This document shows, one piece after another, positions 51,812 through 60,484 of a stretch of DNA of 64,000 nt. A model generated the notes under the pieces. That model made no database searches. It worked only from the letters and a program-made list of their open reading frames with translations, and had not been told where the DNA came from. The first letter of the stretch is position 1. Every line of letters begins with the position of its first letter. The DNA is taken from assembly GCF_004535825.1 (NCBI RefSeq), contig NZ_SGVY01000006.1, positions 1-64,000 on the forward strand, given 5' to 3'. Made by a program: the position numbers and the translations under genes. The DNA is from Segatella hominis. Its GTDB lineage: Bacteria > Bacteroidota > Bacteroidia > Bacteroidales > Bacteroidaceae.

Positions 51812-54800
51812 ATGGCTAAAGAGAAAAAATTTATCACTTGTGATGGTAACACAGCTGCCGCTCATGTAAGCTATATGTTTACAGAGGTTGCTGCAATCTA
51901 CCCTATTACTCCATCATCACCAATGGCGGAGCATGTAGATGAATGGGCTGCCAAAGGTCGTAAGAACCTTTTCGGTCAGCGAGTTTCTATCCAGGAAATG
52001 GAGTCTGAGGCTGGTGCTGCTGGTGCAGTTCACGGTTCTCTCCAGGCTGGTGCCTTGACTTCAACTTACACTGCTTCTCAGGGTTTGTTGTTGATGATTC
52101 CTAACATGTACAAGATTGCTGGTGAGTTGCTCCCTTGCGTGTTCAACGTATCAGCTCGTACATTGGCTTCTCACTCACTTTGTATCTTCGGTGACCACCA
52201 GGACGTAATGGCTTGCCGTCAGACTGGCTTCGCTATGTTCTGCTCTGGTTCTGTTCAGGAGGTTATGGACCTCTCTGCAGTTCCTCACTTGGCTACATTG
52301 GAGACAAAGGTTCCTTTCATTAACTTCTTCGATGGTTTCCGTACTTCTCATGAGTACCACAAGATCGAGGAGATGGATATGGAAGACATCCGTCCATTGG
52401 TTAAGGAAGAGTTCATCGAGGACTTCCGTAACCGTGCTTTGACTCCTGAGCGTCCTGTTACTCGCGGTACCGCTGAGAACCCAGAGACATTCTTCACACA
52501 CCGCGAGGCTTGCAACACTTACTACGATGCAATCCCTGAGGTAGTAGAGAAGTACTGCCAGGAGATGACTAAGATTACTGGTCGTGAGTATCACCTCTTC
52601 AACTACTATGGTGCTAAGGATGCTGAGAACATCATTATCTTGATGGGTTCTGCTACAGAGCCAGCTCGCGAGGCTATCGACTACTTGAACAAGCAGGGCA
52701 AGAAGGTTGGTATGGTTGCAGTTCACCTCTTCCGTCCATTCTCTGTTGACTTCTTGAAGAAGACTATCCCAGCTACTGTTAAGCGTATCGCTGTTCTCGA
52801 CCGTACTAAGGAGCCAGGTGCAGAGGGTGAGCCATTGTACCTCGACGTGAAGTCAGCTCTCTACGATGACGAGCGCAAGCCATTGATCGTTGGCGGTCGC
52901 TACGGTCTCGGTTCTTCTGATACAACTCCAGCTAAGATTGTTGCTGTATTCAAGAACCTCGAGTTGCCACAGCCAAAGAACCACTTCACTGTAGGTATCG
53001 TTGATGATGTTACATTCACTTCTCTCCCAGAAGAGGAGGAAATCCCAATGGGTGGTGACGACTTGTTCGAGGCTAAGTTCTACGGTTTGGGTGCTGATGG
53101 TACTGTTGGTGCTAACAAGAACTCAGTTCAGATTATCGGTAACAATACTAACAAGTATTGCCAGGCATACTTCTCTTACGACTCTAAGAAGTCTGGTGGT
53201 TTCACCTGCTCTCACTTGCGTTTCGGCGACAGCCCTATCCACAGCGCATACCAGGTAAATACTCCTAACTTCGTAGCTTGTCACGTACAGGCTTATCTCC
53301 ACATGTACGATGTAACACGTGGTTTGCGTAAGAACGGTTTCTTCCTGTTGAACACTATCTTCGATGGTGAGGAGTTGGTTAACTTCATCCCTAACAAGGT
53401 AAAGCGTTACTTCGCTAAGAACAACATCACTGTTTACTATATCAACGCAACTAAGATTGCTCAGGAGATTGGTCTCGGTAACCGTACCAACACCATCCTC
53501 CAGTCTGCATTCTTCCGTATCACAGAGGTTATTCCTTTGGATCTCGCTGTAGAGCAGATGAAGGCATTCATCGTTAAGTCTTACTCTAAGAAGGGTCAGG
53601 ACGTTGTTGACAAGAACTTCGGCGCTGTTGACCGTGGTGGTGAGTACAAGCAGTTGACAGTAGATCCAGCTTGGGCTAACCTCGCTGACGATGAGGCTAA
53701 GGAGGATAACGCTCCAGCATTCGTTAAGGAGCTCGTTCGTCCTATCAACGGCCAGGCAGGTGACCTCTTGAAGGTTTCTGACTTCGTTAAGCACAACACA
53801 GTTGACGGTACATGGCAGAACGGTACTGCAGCATTCGAGAAGCGTGGTGTTGAGGCATTCGTACCAGTATGGAACGTTGAGAACTGTATCCAGTGTAACA
53901 AGTGTTCATTCGTTTGTCCTCACGCAGCTATCCGTCCATTCGTATTGACCGACGAGGAGCTCGCTGGCATCGAGGGTCTCGAGACTCAGGATGTTAAGGC
54001 ACCTAAGGCTTTGGCTGGCATGCACTTCCGCATCGAGACTTCAGTACTCGACTGTCTGGGTTGTGGTAACTGTGCTGACGTCTGCCCAGGTAAGAAGGGT
54101 GAGAAGGCGTTGACAATGGTTCCATTCAACGTTGATGCAGAGGATATGGTTAAGGAGGCAGCTAACTGGGAGTACCTTGTACACAACGTTGCTTCTAAGC
54201 AGGATCTCGTTGACATCAAGCAGAGCCCTAAGAACTCTCAGTTCGCTCAGCCATTGTTCGAGTTCTCTGGTGCTTGCTCTGGTTGTGGTGAGACTCCATA
54301 CGTTAAGTTGATTTCTCAGCTCTTCGGTGATCGTCAGATGATTGCTAACGCTACTGGTTGTTCTTCTATCTACTCAGCTTCTATCCCATCTACTCCATAT
54401 ACAAAGAACGCTAAGGGTCAGGGTCCTGCATTCGACAACTCATTGTTCGAGGACTTCTGCGAGTTCGGTCTCGGTATGGTAATGGGTAACAAGAAGATGA
54501 AGGAGCGTATCGCTCACTTGCTCGAGGAGGCTAAGGCTCAGGAGCATGTTCCTGCTGAGTTCGTAGCTGCTGCTGACAAGTGGATGGCTAACATGAACGA
54601 TTCAGAGGGTTCTAAGGAGGCTGCTGCAGAGTTGAAGCCTCTCATCGCTGCCGGCGCTGAGAAGGGTTGCCCTATCTGCAAGGAGCTCAAGACTTTGGAT
54701 CACTACCTCGTTAAGCGTTCACAGTGGATCATCGGTGGTGACGGTGCTTCTTATGATATCGGTTACGGTGGTCTCGACCACGTATTGGCTTCTGGTGAGG

Positions 54801-55390
54801 ATGTTAACATCTTGGTACTCGATACTGAGGTTTACTCTAACACTGGTGGTCAGTCTTCTAAGTCTACTCCACTCGGTGCTATCGCACAGTTCGCTGCTCA
54901 GGGTAAGCGTATCCGTAAGAAGGATCTCGGTTTGATGCAGACTACATACGGTTACATCTACGTAGCTCAGGTAGCTATGGGTGCTGACAATGCTCAGACA
55001 TTGAAGGCAATCCGCGAGGCTGAGGCTTATCCAGGTCCATCACTCATCATCGCTTACGCACCATGTATCAACCACGGTTTGAAGCGTAAGGGCGGTATGG
55101 GTCGTTCACAGCACGAGGAAGAGTTGGCCGTTGAGTGCGGTTACTGGCACTTGTGGCGTTACAACCCACTCTTGGCTGATGAGGGTAAGAACCCATTCAC
55201 ACTCGACTCTAAGGCTCCTAACTGGGAGAACTTCCGCGACTTCTTGCTCGGTGAGGTTCGTTACCTCTCTGTCCAGAAAGCATTCCCTAAGGAGGCTGAT
55301 GAGCTCTTCTCTCAGGCAGAGAAGATGGCTAAGCTCCGCTACCAGACTTACGTTCGTAAGAGCCAGGAGGACTGGAGCGAGCAGATCTAA
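51812..55390 (+). CDS. nifJ: Pyruvate:ferredoxin (flavodoxin) oxidoreductase
   Basis: A 1192-residue single-chain enzyme converting pyruvate and CoA to acetyl-CoA, CO2 and reduced ferredoxin, the main pyruvate-oxidising enzyme of anaerobes. Domains in order: pyrimidine-binding domain (starting FITCDGNTAAAHVSYMFTEV), transketolase C-like domain, gamma domain, a two-cluster ferredoxin domain (CIQCNKCSFVCP and CLGCGNCADVCPG), and the TPP-binding domain. The last has CSGCGETPYVKL, CSSIYSAS, GGDGASYDIGYGGLDHVL and TEVYSNTGGQ. Codon use is extremely biased compared with its neighbours, indicating very high expression. Monocistronic, with its own terminator. Confidence 0.98.
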   Translation: MAKEKKFITCDGNTAAAHVSYMFTEVAAIYPITPSSPMAEHVDEWAAKGRKNLFGQRVSIQEMESEAGAAGAVHGSLQAGALTSTYTASQGLLLMIPNMYKIAGELLPCVFNVSARTLASHSLCIFGDHQDVMACRQTGFAMFCSGSVQEVMDLSAVPHLATLETKVPFINFFDGFRTSHEYHKIEEMDMEDIRPLVKEEFIEDFRNRALTPERPVTRGTAENPETFFTHREACNTYYDAIPEVVEKYCQEMTKITGREYHLFNYYGAKDAENIIILMGSATEPAREAIDYLNKQGKKVGMVAVHLFRPFSVDFLKKTIPATVKRIAVLDRTKEPGAEGEPLYLDVKSALYDDERKPLIVGGRYGLGSSDTTPAKIVAVFKNLELPQPKNHFTVGIVDDVTFTSLPEEEEIPMGGDDLFEAKFYGLGADGTVGANKNSVQIIGNNTNKYCQAYFSYDSKKSGGFTCSHLRFGDSPIHSAYQVNTPNFVACHVQAYLHMYDVTRGLRKNGFFLLNTIFDGEELVNFIPNKVKRYFAKNNITVYYINATKIAQEIGLGNRTNTILQSAFFRITEVIPLDLAVEQMKAFIVKSYSKKGQDVVDKNFGAVDRGGEYKQLTVDPAWANLADDEAKEDNAPAFVKELVRPINGQAGDLLKVSDFVKHNTVDGTWQNGTAAFEKRGVEAFVPVWNVENCIQCNKCSFVCPHAAIRPFVLTDEELAGIEGLETQDVKAPKALAGMHFRIETSVLDCLGCGNCADVCPGKKGEKALTMVPFNVDAEDMVKEAANWEYLVHNVASKQDLVDIKQSPKNSQFAQPLFEFSGACSGCGETPYVKLISQLFGDRQMIANATGCSSIYSASIPSTPYTKNAKGQGPAFDNSLFEDFCEFGLGMVMGNKKMKERIAHLLEEAKAQEHVPAEFVAAADKWMANMNDSEGSKEAAAELKPLIAAGAEKGCPICKELKTLDHYLVKRSQWIIGGDGASYDIGYGGLDHVLASGEDVNILVLDTEVYSNTGGQSSKSTPLGAIAQFAAQGKRIRKKDLGLMQTTYGYIYVAQVAMGADNAQTLKAIREAEAYPGPSLIIAYAPCINHGLKRKGGMGRSQHEEELAVECGYWHLWRYNPLLADEGKNPFTLDSKAPNWENFRDFLLGEVRYLSVQKAFPKEADELFSQAEKMAKLRYQTYVRKSQEDWSEQI

Positions 55391-55418
55391 TCTGATTTTC
55401 AGTAAATATCTATATAAG

Positions 55419-55446
55419 GTGGTACATCCCAAAGAGGGTGTACCAC
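55419..55446 (+). terminator. Terminator of nifJ
   Basis: GTGGTACA (55419-55426) pairs with TGTACCAC (55439-55446), with weaker pairs inside, followed by a run of nine T residues. Confidence 0.9.
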
Positions 55447-55550
55447 TTTTTTTTTACTATTACTTATACCTATTTTTGGCTTACTTTAAGCGCATATCTG
55501 CAGCTTTGTAGTCTTATTTATACTTATATAGTATCCTTCTACCCCATTTG

Positions 55551-55632
55551 TGGTATATACCATACTATCATAATGTGACCCAAAATACCCCCGGGGTGGT
55601 ATGGTATAGGTCGCAAAATCGCAGTAACTTTG
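55551..55632 (+). promoter_or_regulatory. Regulated promoter of the sulfur/siroheme cluster
   Basis: TAACTTTG (55625-55632) is a good -7 element, but the -33 TTTG is absent. Instead TGGTAT occurs twice head to tail at 55597-55607, covering the -33 position. A perfect 12-bp palindrome TGGTATATACCA built from the same half-site lies at 55551-55562. CCCCGGGG (55589-55596) sits between. The arrangement suggests an activator- or repressor-controlled promoter. Confidence 0.55.
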
Positions 55633-55664
55633 CACCCAGAAAATAACAAATAAAAAATAAGATT

Positions 55665-55877
55665 ATGGCACAGATTATTGTAAACGACGAAAAGCAGGAA
55701 GTAACACTTCCTCTCACATTGGCAGAACTGATAAAAATCAATAAAGTGTTCCAGCCAGAAATGGTAACCATTCAGGTAAACGAAGATTTCGTAGAAAGAG
55801 AAGACTACGAGAAAATACAACTGAAAGAAGGTGACCGTGTAGATTTCCTATATTTCATGGGAGGAGGCGCTTGCTAA
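55665..55877 (+). CDS. ThiS-like sulfur-carrier protein with C-terminal extension
   Basis: A 70-residue beta-grasp protein (AQIIVNDEKQEVTLPLTLAE, GDRVDFLYFMGGGAC). ThiS/MoaD carriers normally end in Gly-Gly, which is adenylated and then converted to a thiocarboxylate. Here Ala-Cys follows the glycines, so the end must be trimmed first, matching the JAMM peptidase encoded two genes later. No thiamine genes are nearby; the neighbours are sulfite reductase and siroheme genes. This points to a carrier for cysteine or homocysteine synthesis (compare HcyS of Wolinella and CysO of Mycobacterium) rather than thiamine. Probably the first gene of the cluster. Confidence 0.82.
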   Translation: MAQIIVNDEKQEVTLPLTLAELIKINKVFQPEMVTIQVNEDFVEREDYEKIQLKEGDRVDFLYFMGGGAC

Positions 55878-56121
55878 ATTCAATAGAATCTCTGTCGTCA
55901 AGCAGGAATCAACTGTATACAAAATAGCAAGAAAAAATTCTTAAAGAGAAAAAACTATTAAAAGTAGCATTTTTTAAGAAGTAAGACAGAAATTCTGTAC
56001 AATAAAAAGCTTATTAAATAGTTTAATATATTAGATTACGTTGTCGTTAATGTACGTATTCTGTATCGTTAACGTATTTAATAAGTGATAGTATTCATCC
56101 GTAAAAGAAAAACAGTGTAAG
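55878..56121. other. 244-base spacer with inverted repeats between carrier and E1 genes
   Basis: No gene is seen. CTTATTAAATA (56010-56020) is the reverse complement of TATTTAATAAG (56075-56085), enclosing two CGTTAA copies. TTCTTAAA (about 55938) and TTTAAGAA (about 55972) form another hairpin. CAGAAATTCTG at 55987-55997 is a short palindrome. It could attenuate expression of the rest of the cluster or hold a second promoter. Confidence 0.5.
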
Positions 56122-56931
56122 ATGATAGAATTAAGTGAAGAACAAATTGAGAGATATAGCCGACATATCCTGCTTCAGGATGTAGGCCTTGAAGGACAGG
56201 AAAAGCTCCTCAATGCCAAAGTCCTAATTATCGGTGCAGGAGGTTTAGGCTCACCAGTATCTCTTTATCTGGCAGCAGCCGGAGTGGGACATATCGGTAT
56301 CGTTGATGCAGACGTTGTTGATCTGAGCAACCTGCAACGACAGGTCATTCATCAGACCAAAGATTTGGGAAGACCTAAGGTGGAAAGTGCCAAGGAGAAG
56401 ATGATTGCCATCAATCCGGACGTAGAGGTAACTACCTATCATGATTTCCTTGATTCCCACAATGCAGAGGAAATCATCCAGCCTTGGGATTTCATCATTG
56501 ATGGAACAGACAATTTCCCAGCAAAATTCCTCATCAATGATGCCTGTGTTCGATTAGGCAAAGCCTTTTCTCATGGCGGTATTCTCCGCTTCCAGGGTCA
56601 GACCTTTACACATCTGCCAGGAACAGCATGTTATCGTTGTTTCTTCAAGGAGCCACCTCCAGCAGGTGTCGTTCCGACCTGTAGTCAGGCAGGAGTTTTA
56701 GGAGCCATTGCCGGTATGTTAGGAACCATTCAGGCTGCAGAAGCATTGAAATATTTCCTGGGCGTAGGCGATCTTCTGACAGACAGACTGCTCACATTCG
56801 ATGCCAAGACGATGAACTTCCGTACCATCAATGTGAAGAAGCGTGCTTCATGTGAAATTTGTGGTGATCATCCAACCATCGACCACCTCATTGACTACGA
56901 GCAGGCTGCCTGTGACTTAAAAAAGCACTAA
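56122..56931 (+). CDS. E1-like ThiF/MoeB/HesA family sulfur-carrier activating enzyme
   Basis: A 269-residue adenylyltransferase that would activate the C-terminal glycine of the carrier at 55665 with ATP. IERYSRHILLQDVGLEGQEK is the family start, VLIIGAGGLGSPVSLYLAAA the nucleotide loop, and DLSNLQRQVIH and IIDGTDNF further motifs. The active-site cysteine region is PTCSQAGVLG near residue 187. Zinc ligands come from CYRCFF and CEIC. It has no C-terminal rhodanese domain, unlike many MoeB-type enzymes, so sulfur would come from sulfide or another donor such as the TusA-like domain downstream. Confidence 0.9.
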   Translation: MIELSEEQIERYSRHILLQDVGLEGQEKLLNAKVLIIGAGGLGSPVSLYLAAAGVGHIGIVDADVVDLSNLQRQVIHQTKDLGRPKVESAKEKMIAINPDVEVTTYHDFLDSHNAEEIIQPWDFIIDGTDNFPAKFLINDACVRLGKAFSHGGILRFQGQTFTHLPGTACYRCFFKEPPPAGVVPTCSQAGVLGAIAGMLGTIQAAEALKYFLGVGDLLTDRLLTFDAKTMNFRTINVKKRASCEICGDHPTIDHLIDYEQAACDLKKH

Positions 56932-56978
56932 TCATATATTAGTGTAAAGTGTAAATAGATAAAGACTCGCTATTGCTT

Positions 56979-57377
56979 ATGAAAATTAACGACAACGTAA
57001 TCAAAGTTATTTTAGAGCAGGCGAAGAAGGATGCCCCAATAGAAAGTTGCGGATTACTTTTAGGCAAAGATGATCATGTGACAGAGAGCTATTGGATGGA
57101 GAATATTGACCACAGTGAAGAGCATTTTTCCTTTTCACCCAAAGACCAGTTTGCCGCATTGAAATATGCACGAAGCAAGGGACTTAAGATTCTTGCCAAC
57201 TGGCACAGTCATCCTGCATCACCTTCCCGTCCTTCAGAAGAGGATTTAAGATTGGCCAACGATCCCAATATCCGTTATGCCATTCTTTCACTGCAAAATG
57301 GTAAAGTTCATCTCAATTCATTCAAGGTTCTGAATGGAAAAGTGGTGGATAAAGAAGAACATTATAGTGAAGATTAA
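56979..57377 (+). CDS. JAMM/M67 family metallopeptidase
   Basis: A 132-residue JAB1/MPN domain protein. The zinc site is WHSHPASPSRPSEED, fitting H-x-H-P-x7-S-x2-D, with the upstream catalytic Glu in PIESCGLLLG. Bacterial members (Mec+, HcyD) cut at the C-terminus of ThiS-like carriers: they remove extra residues after Gly-Gly, or release the amino acid product from its carrier. The carrier here has Ala-Cys to remove. The ATG at 56979 is preferred to a TTG two codons upstream. It lies 47 bases after the E1 gene. Confidence 0.9.
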   Translation: MKINDNVIKVILEQAKKDAPIESCGLLLGKDDHVTESYWMENIDHSEEHFSFSPKDQFAALKYARSKGLKILANWHSHPASPSRPSEEDLRLANDPNIRYAILSLQNGKVHLNSFKVLNGKVVDKEEHYSED

Positions 57378-57432
57378 AATTCACCACAAAAAGTGAAGAT
57401 TAAAGTTCACCCACAATAAACGATACAAAAAC

Positions 57433-60006
57433 ATGTATAGAATACCTTCTACATTAAAGGGGGACCTGGATTATACCCAGTCGCTCATCGATCAGTTTAA
57501 GGCTGGCGAGATACAGGCAGGACAATTGAAATCCAATCGCGTTCCTATGGGAATCTACGAACAGCGCAAAAATCAACATTATATGTTACGACTTCGTTGT
57601 GCAGGTGGATTGGTCACTCCCGAACAACTCGCCAAGATAGCTTTCGTGGGTCATCAGCTATCCACCTCTCATCTCCACGTAACCACCCGACAGGAAATCC
57701 AAATACACAATGTTGATATAGAGGATGCAGTTCCTGCGCTGAGAAAATTAGAGAAAATAGGTATATCCAGCGCAGGTGGTGGAGGAAATACGGTTCGCAA
57801 TATGATGGTGGACGACCGAAGCGGCCTGACTGCCGAAGAGGAATTCGATGTATATCCTTATGTAGAGGAATTAACATCCCGCCTCATTGCAGAAAAGGAT
57901 TCGTTTACGATGCCTCGAAAATATAAGGTGGCTATAGACACCAGTGTAGATACCGCCAACTACTCTTATATTGCAGACTTGGGATTACAAGCACGAATCA
58001 AGGATGGCAAGAGAGGATTCAGAGTACTGATAGCTGGTAGCGCTGCAAGCAATGCCCATACGGGTTGGGAAGTATTTGACTTTCTTCCAGAAAAGGACCT
58101 TTACCGTGCTGCTAAAGCACTGAAAAACTGGTTCCACAAATATGGCAACCGGCGCAACCGCCACAAGGCCCGTATGAGATACGTATTCTACAAATACGGC
58201 ACAGAAGAAGCCAAACGCTTGTATCTGGAAGAGTTTGAGGCACTCAAGAAAGATCCGTCCATCGATTTTGTAGCTCCAGCACTTCCTCTGGAACATCACA
58301 AACCATCCTTTTCACCATTAGGAGAGAAAGAAGGTAATAATGCAAGTACTTACTTTGATAGTGATGCTTTCAAAATCTGGAAGCACCGCTATGCTCACAA
58401 GCAAACGAATGCGGAAGGTCTGAAAGAGAATCTGTGGTATGCTTACATTCCGCTTCGACACGGCAATAATTCCACCGATTTCTTTGCAGAAGTGGCTGAA
58501 TATCTTGGAAATTATGGCAACGATGTGATCCGCTTCACCAAGAAGGAACAAATCCAGGTGAGAAATATCCCAGAAGAATATCTTCCAGATATCTATTCCT
58601 TCTTCAAGAAATTAGGCGTATATCAGGTAGATTATCCTGTAGTTGTCACAAACCTCACCTGCTGTACTGGTGCAGACACCTGCCGACTTGGCATCTGTTT
58701 ACCTAAGGGTGCGATTGATGCAATTGCCAAGCAACTCCTCAACAGTGATTTGAATCTGGATACCATCCCTGACTTCGAACTCCGAATGAACGGATGTACC
58801 AATATATGTGCATTGGCCACATGGGGCGACTTGGGATTCAGTGGACGTGTGGGACGTGTCGGAGATGATCCATACCCAGCCTATACGGTTTGGTTGCCAG
58901 TCAAGGGCAAACATGAGATTGACCTCCAACAGGGTTATATCGCAGCCAAGAAGATTCCTGCCTTTGTAGAAGATTATCTGAGAGATGTCATCCAGGAGCA
59001 AGCCAACTATGCTGACTACTACGATTATGTAGCAAAGCGTGGTGCAGGTTTTATCAAGGAATTGATAGCCAAGTACAAGGAGATAGCTCCGTTTACAGAA
59101 GAACCAGATACCTTTTATGATTTCGGCGACGACGAAAAGTTCTCTCTCATCAAATATGGTAAAGCAGAATGCTCAGCCGGTCTGTTTGATATCATCGAGA
59201 TCGACCAGGATACCATCAGGGAGAAACTCGGAGAGATAGACAAGATATTGGGCAATGATAAGTCGCACACAGATCTCACGAATCTCACGGATATTGTAAA
59301 CGAAGAGGACGCAAAGAAGATAGAGAAACTCCTCCACGACATCGTGTTCTCGGAGAACCGAATGCTGCTCGTTACCCGTGGTTTGGATCCACGCACCGAC
59401 GAGGATGTATATCAGGGATTTGAGAAGGAATTCATCGCTGCTGGCATCATCCCTCAGAAGTTCAAAGTATTGACAGAAAAGGCAAGAAACAACAATTCAT
59501 TGATAGCAGAGAAGCCATTGATTGATGAACTCGCACAGCTGCTCAATGACCTCTATCAGAACATGGATGATTCATTGCAGTTTAAATTGTCAAGCGATAG
59601 TTCTCAGACGGATGCAAAAGATTCCAAGGAAAAGGACAATCAGAAAGAAAAATCCGTGAAATCCGTGTGCGTTTCCGAAAGCAAGAATGCCAATGATAAA
59701 TCTGTGTCATCTGTGAAATCTGTGGGACAAAAAAACGGAAGCGAGAATGAAGAAAAAGAATCTGTGGGCGAAGCAGCCATATCCCCGGATGTAAAGAAAG
59801 ACTTCCGAGGCGTGATGTGCCCAATGAACTTTGTAAAGACAAAGATTGCTCTCACACCAATGCAGAGTGGACAGATACTGGAGATTCTTCTCGACGATGG
59901 CGCACCTATCGAAAACGTTCCAGGCAGCGTGAAAGGCGAAGGCCACACCATACTCTCTACTGAAAAGATAGAGAACTACTGGAAAGTATTGATTAGGAAA
60001 AAGTAG
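57433..60006 (+). CDS. Siroheme sulfite/nitrite reductase fused to a TusA-like domain
   Basis: An 857-residue fusion. Residues 1-560 form a sulfite/nitrite reductase hemoprotein. The siroheme/[4Fe-4S] cysteines lie in LTCCTGADTCRLG near 412 and NGCTNICALATWGD near 455; substrate-binding basic residues are in LHVTTRQEIQIHN. Residues 575-730 are a helical domain I do not recognise (ENRMLLVTRGLDPRTDEDVY). Residues 736-780 are a low-complexity linker (SVKSV repeated) derived from dispersed DNA repeats. Residues 788-857 are TusA/SirA-like (FRGVMCPMNFVKTKIAL), a sulfur-relay domain with Cys796. Sulfite is the likelier substrate given the sulfur-carrier genes beside it and siroheme genes after it. 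Confidence 0.9.
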   Translation: MYRIPSTLKGDLDYTQSLIDQFKAGEIQAGQLKSNRVPMGIYEQRKNQHYMLRLRCAGGLVTPEQLAKIAFVGHQLSTSHLHVTTRQEIQIHNVDIEDAVPALRKLEKIGISSAGGGGNTVRNMMVDDRSGLTAEEEFDVYPYVEELTSRLIAEKDSFTMPRKYKVAIDTSVDTANYSYIADLGLQARIKDGKRGFRVLIAGSAASNAHTGWEVFDFLPEKDLYRAAKALKNWFHKYGNRRNRHKARMRYVFYKYGTEEAKRLYLEEFEALKKDPSIDFVAPALPLEHHKPSFSPLGEKEGNNASTYFDSDAFKIWKHRYAHKQTNAEGLKENLWYAYIPLRHGNNSTDFFAEVAEYLGNYGNDVIRFTKKEQIQVRNIPEEYLPDIYSFFKKLGVYQVDYPVVVTNLTCCTGADTCRLGICLPKGAIDAIAKQLLNSDLNLDTIPDFELRMNGCTNICALATWGDLGFSGRVGRVGDDPYPAYTVWLPVKGKHEIDLQQGYIAAKKIPAFVEDYLRDVIQEQANYADYYDYVAKRGAGFIKELIAKYKEIAPFTEEPDTFYDFGDDEKFSLIKYGKAECSAGLFDIIEIDQDTIREKLGEIDKILGNDKSHTDLTNLTDIVNEEDAKKIEKLLHDIVFSENRMLLVTRGLDPRTDEDVYQGFEKEFIAAGIIPQKFKVLTEKARNNNSLIAEKPLIDELAQLLNDLYQNMDDSLQFKLSSDSSQTDAKDSKEKDNQKEKSVKSVCVSESKNANDKSVSSVKSVGQKNGSENEEKESVGEAAISPDVKKDFRGVMCPMNFVKTKIALTPMQSGQILEILLDDGAPIENVPGSVKGEGHTILSTEKIENYWKVLIRKK
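59265..59294 (+). repeat. CACAGAT-type repeat inside the sulfite reductase gene
   Basis: CACACAGATCTCACGAATCT followed by CACGGATATT encodes TDLTNLTDI. It belongs to the same family of short CACAGATTTCACAGATT-like repeats seen at 37224-37260 and, inverted, at 59650-59770. Confidence 0.6.
59650..59770 (-). repeat. CACAGATTT-type repeats forming the linker before the TusA-like domain
   Basis: On the plus strand ATCCGTGAAATCCGTGTGCG, TCTGTGTCATCTGTGAAATC and TCTGTGGGACA encode the SVKSV-rich linker. Read on the minus strand they are CACAGATTTCACAGAT units. A 13-mer here (59716-59728) is the exact reverse complement of GTCCCACAGATTT in the pepD terminator. Confidence 0.75.
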
Positions 60007-60028
60007 AAATTCATTAATCTATGTCAAT

Positions 60029-60484
60029 ATGGACTATCTTCCTATAACGATTAAAATCGTCTCCGCCAACATACTCATCGTTGGCGGAGGGAAGGTAGCG
60101 ACCCACAAGGCTCAGATACTCGCCCGCTTCACCACTCACGCAACGATTGTAGCCCCAGAGATTACAGAAGAGCTGAAGGCACTACCCTTCCATATCAAAG
60201 AGAAAACTTTCGAAGCTGCAGATCTGGATGGAGTACAACTCCTCTTTGTATGTACAGGAGATCATGAGTTGAACCACCATATCAAAGAACTTGCAGCAGA
60301 ACGGCATATTCTGACCAGCGTTTGCGATGACCCGGCTCAATGTGATTTCATATCCCCAGCCATCTATCGCAATGACAACCTCACCATTGCCGTTGGAAGT
60401 GACTCCAGGGATGTAAAAAGAAGCATCCGAGTAAGAAACAGAATAAAAGAATTGATAGAAAATGGTACATTACAAATCGATTGA
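60029..60484 (+). CDS. Precorrin-2 dehydrogenase / sirohydrochlorin ferrochelatase
   Basis: A 151-residue protein equivalent to the NAD-binding half of CysG or to Met8p/SirC, which oxidises precorrin-2 and inserts iron to give siroheme. YLPITIKIVSANILIVGGGK contains the NAD loop. TSVCDDPAQCDFISPAIYRN holds the conserved aspartate region, and TIAVGSDSRDVKRSIRVRNR follows. It stops about 50 residues before full-length homologues, lacking most of the dimerisation and chelation tail, so chelatase activity is uncertain. Its end overlaps hemA by 23 bases. Confidence 0.9.
   Translation: MDYLPITIKIVSANILIVGGGKVATHKAQILARFTTHATIVAPEITEELKALPFHIKEKTFEAADLDGVQLLFVCTGDHELNHHIKELAAERHILTSVCDDPAQCDFISPAIYRNDNLTIAVGSDSRDVKRSIRVRNRIKELIENGTLQID

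Noticed and set aside
55391-55664. TPP riboswitch upstream of the ThiS-like gene
   Set aside because: No CUGAGA-type element or matching stems were found, and the neighbouring genes concern sulfite and siroheme rather than thiamine.
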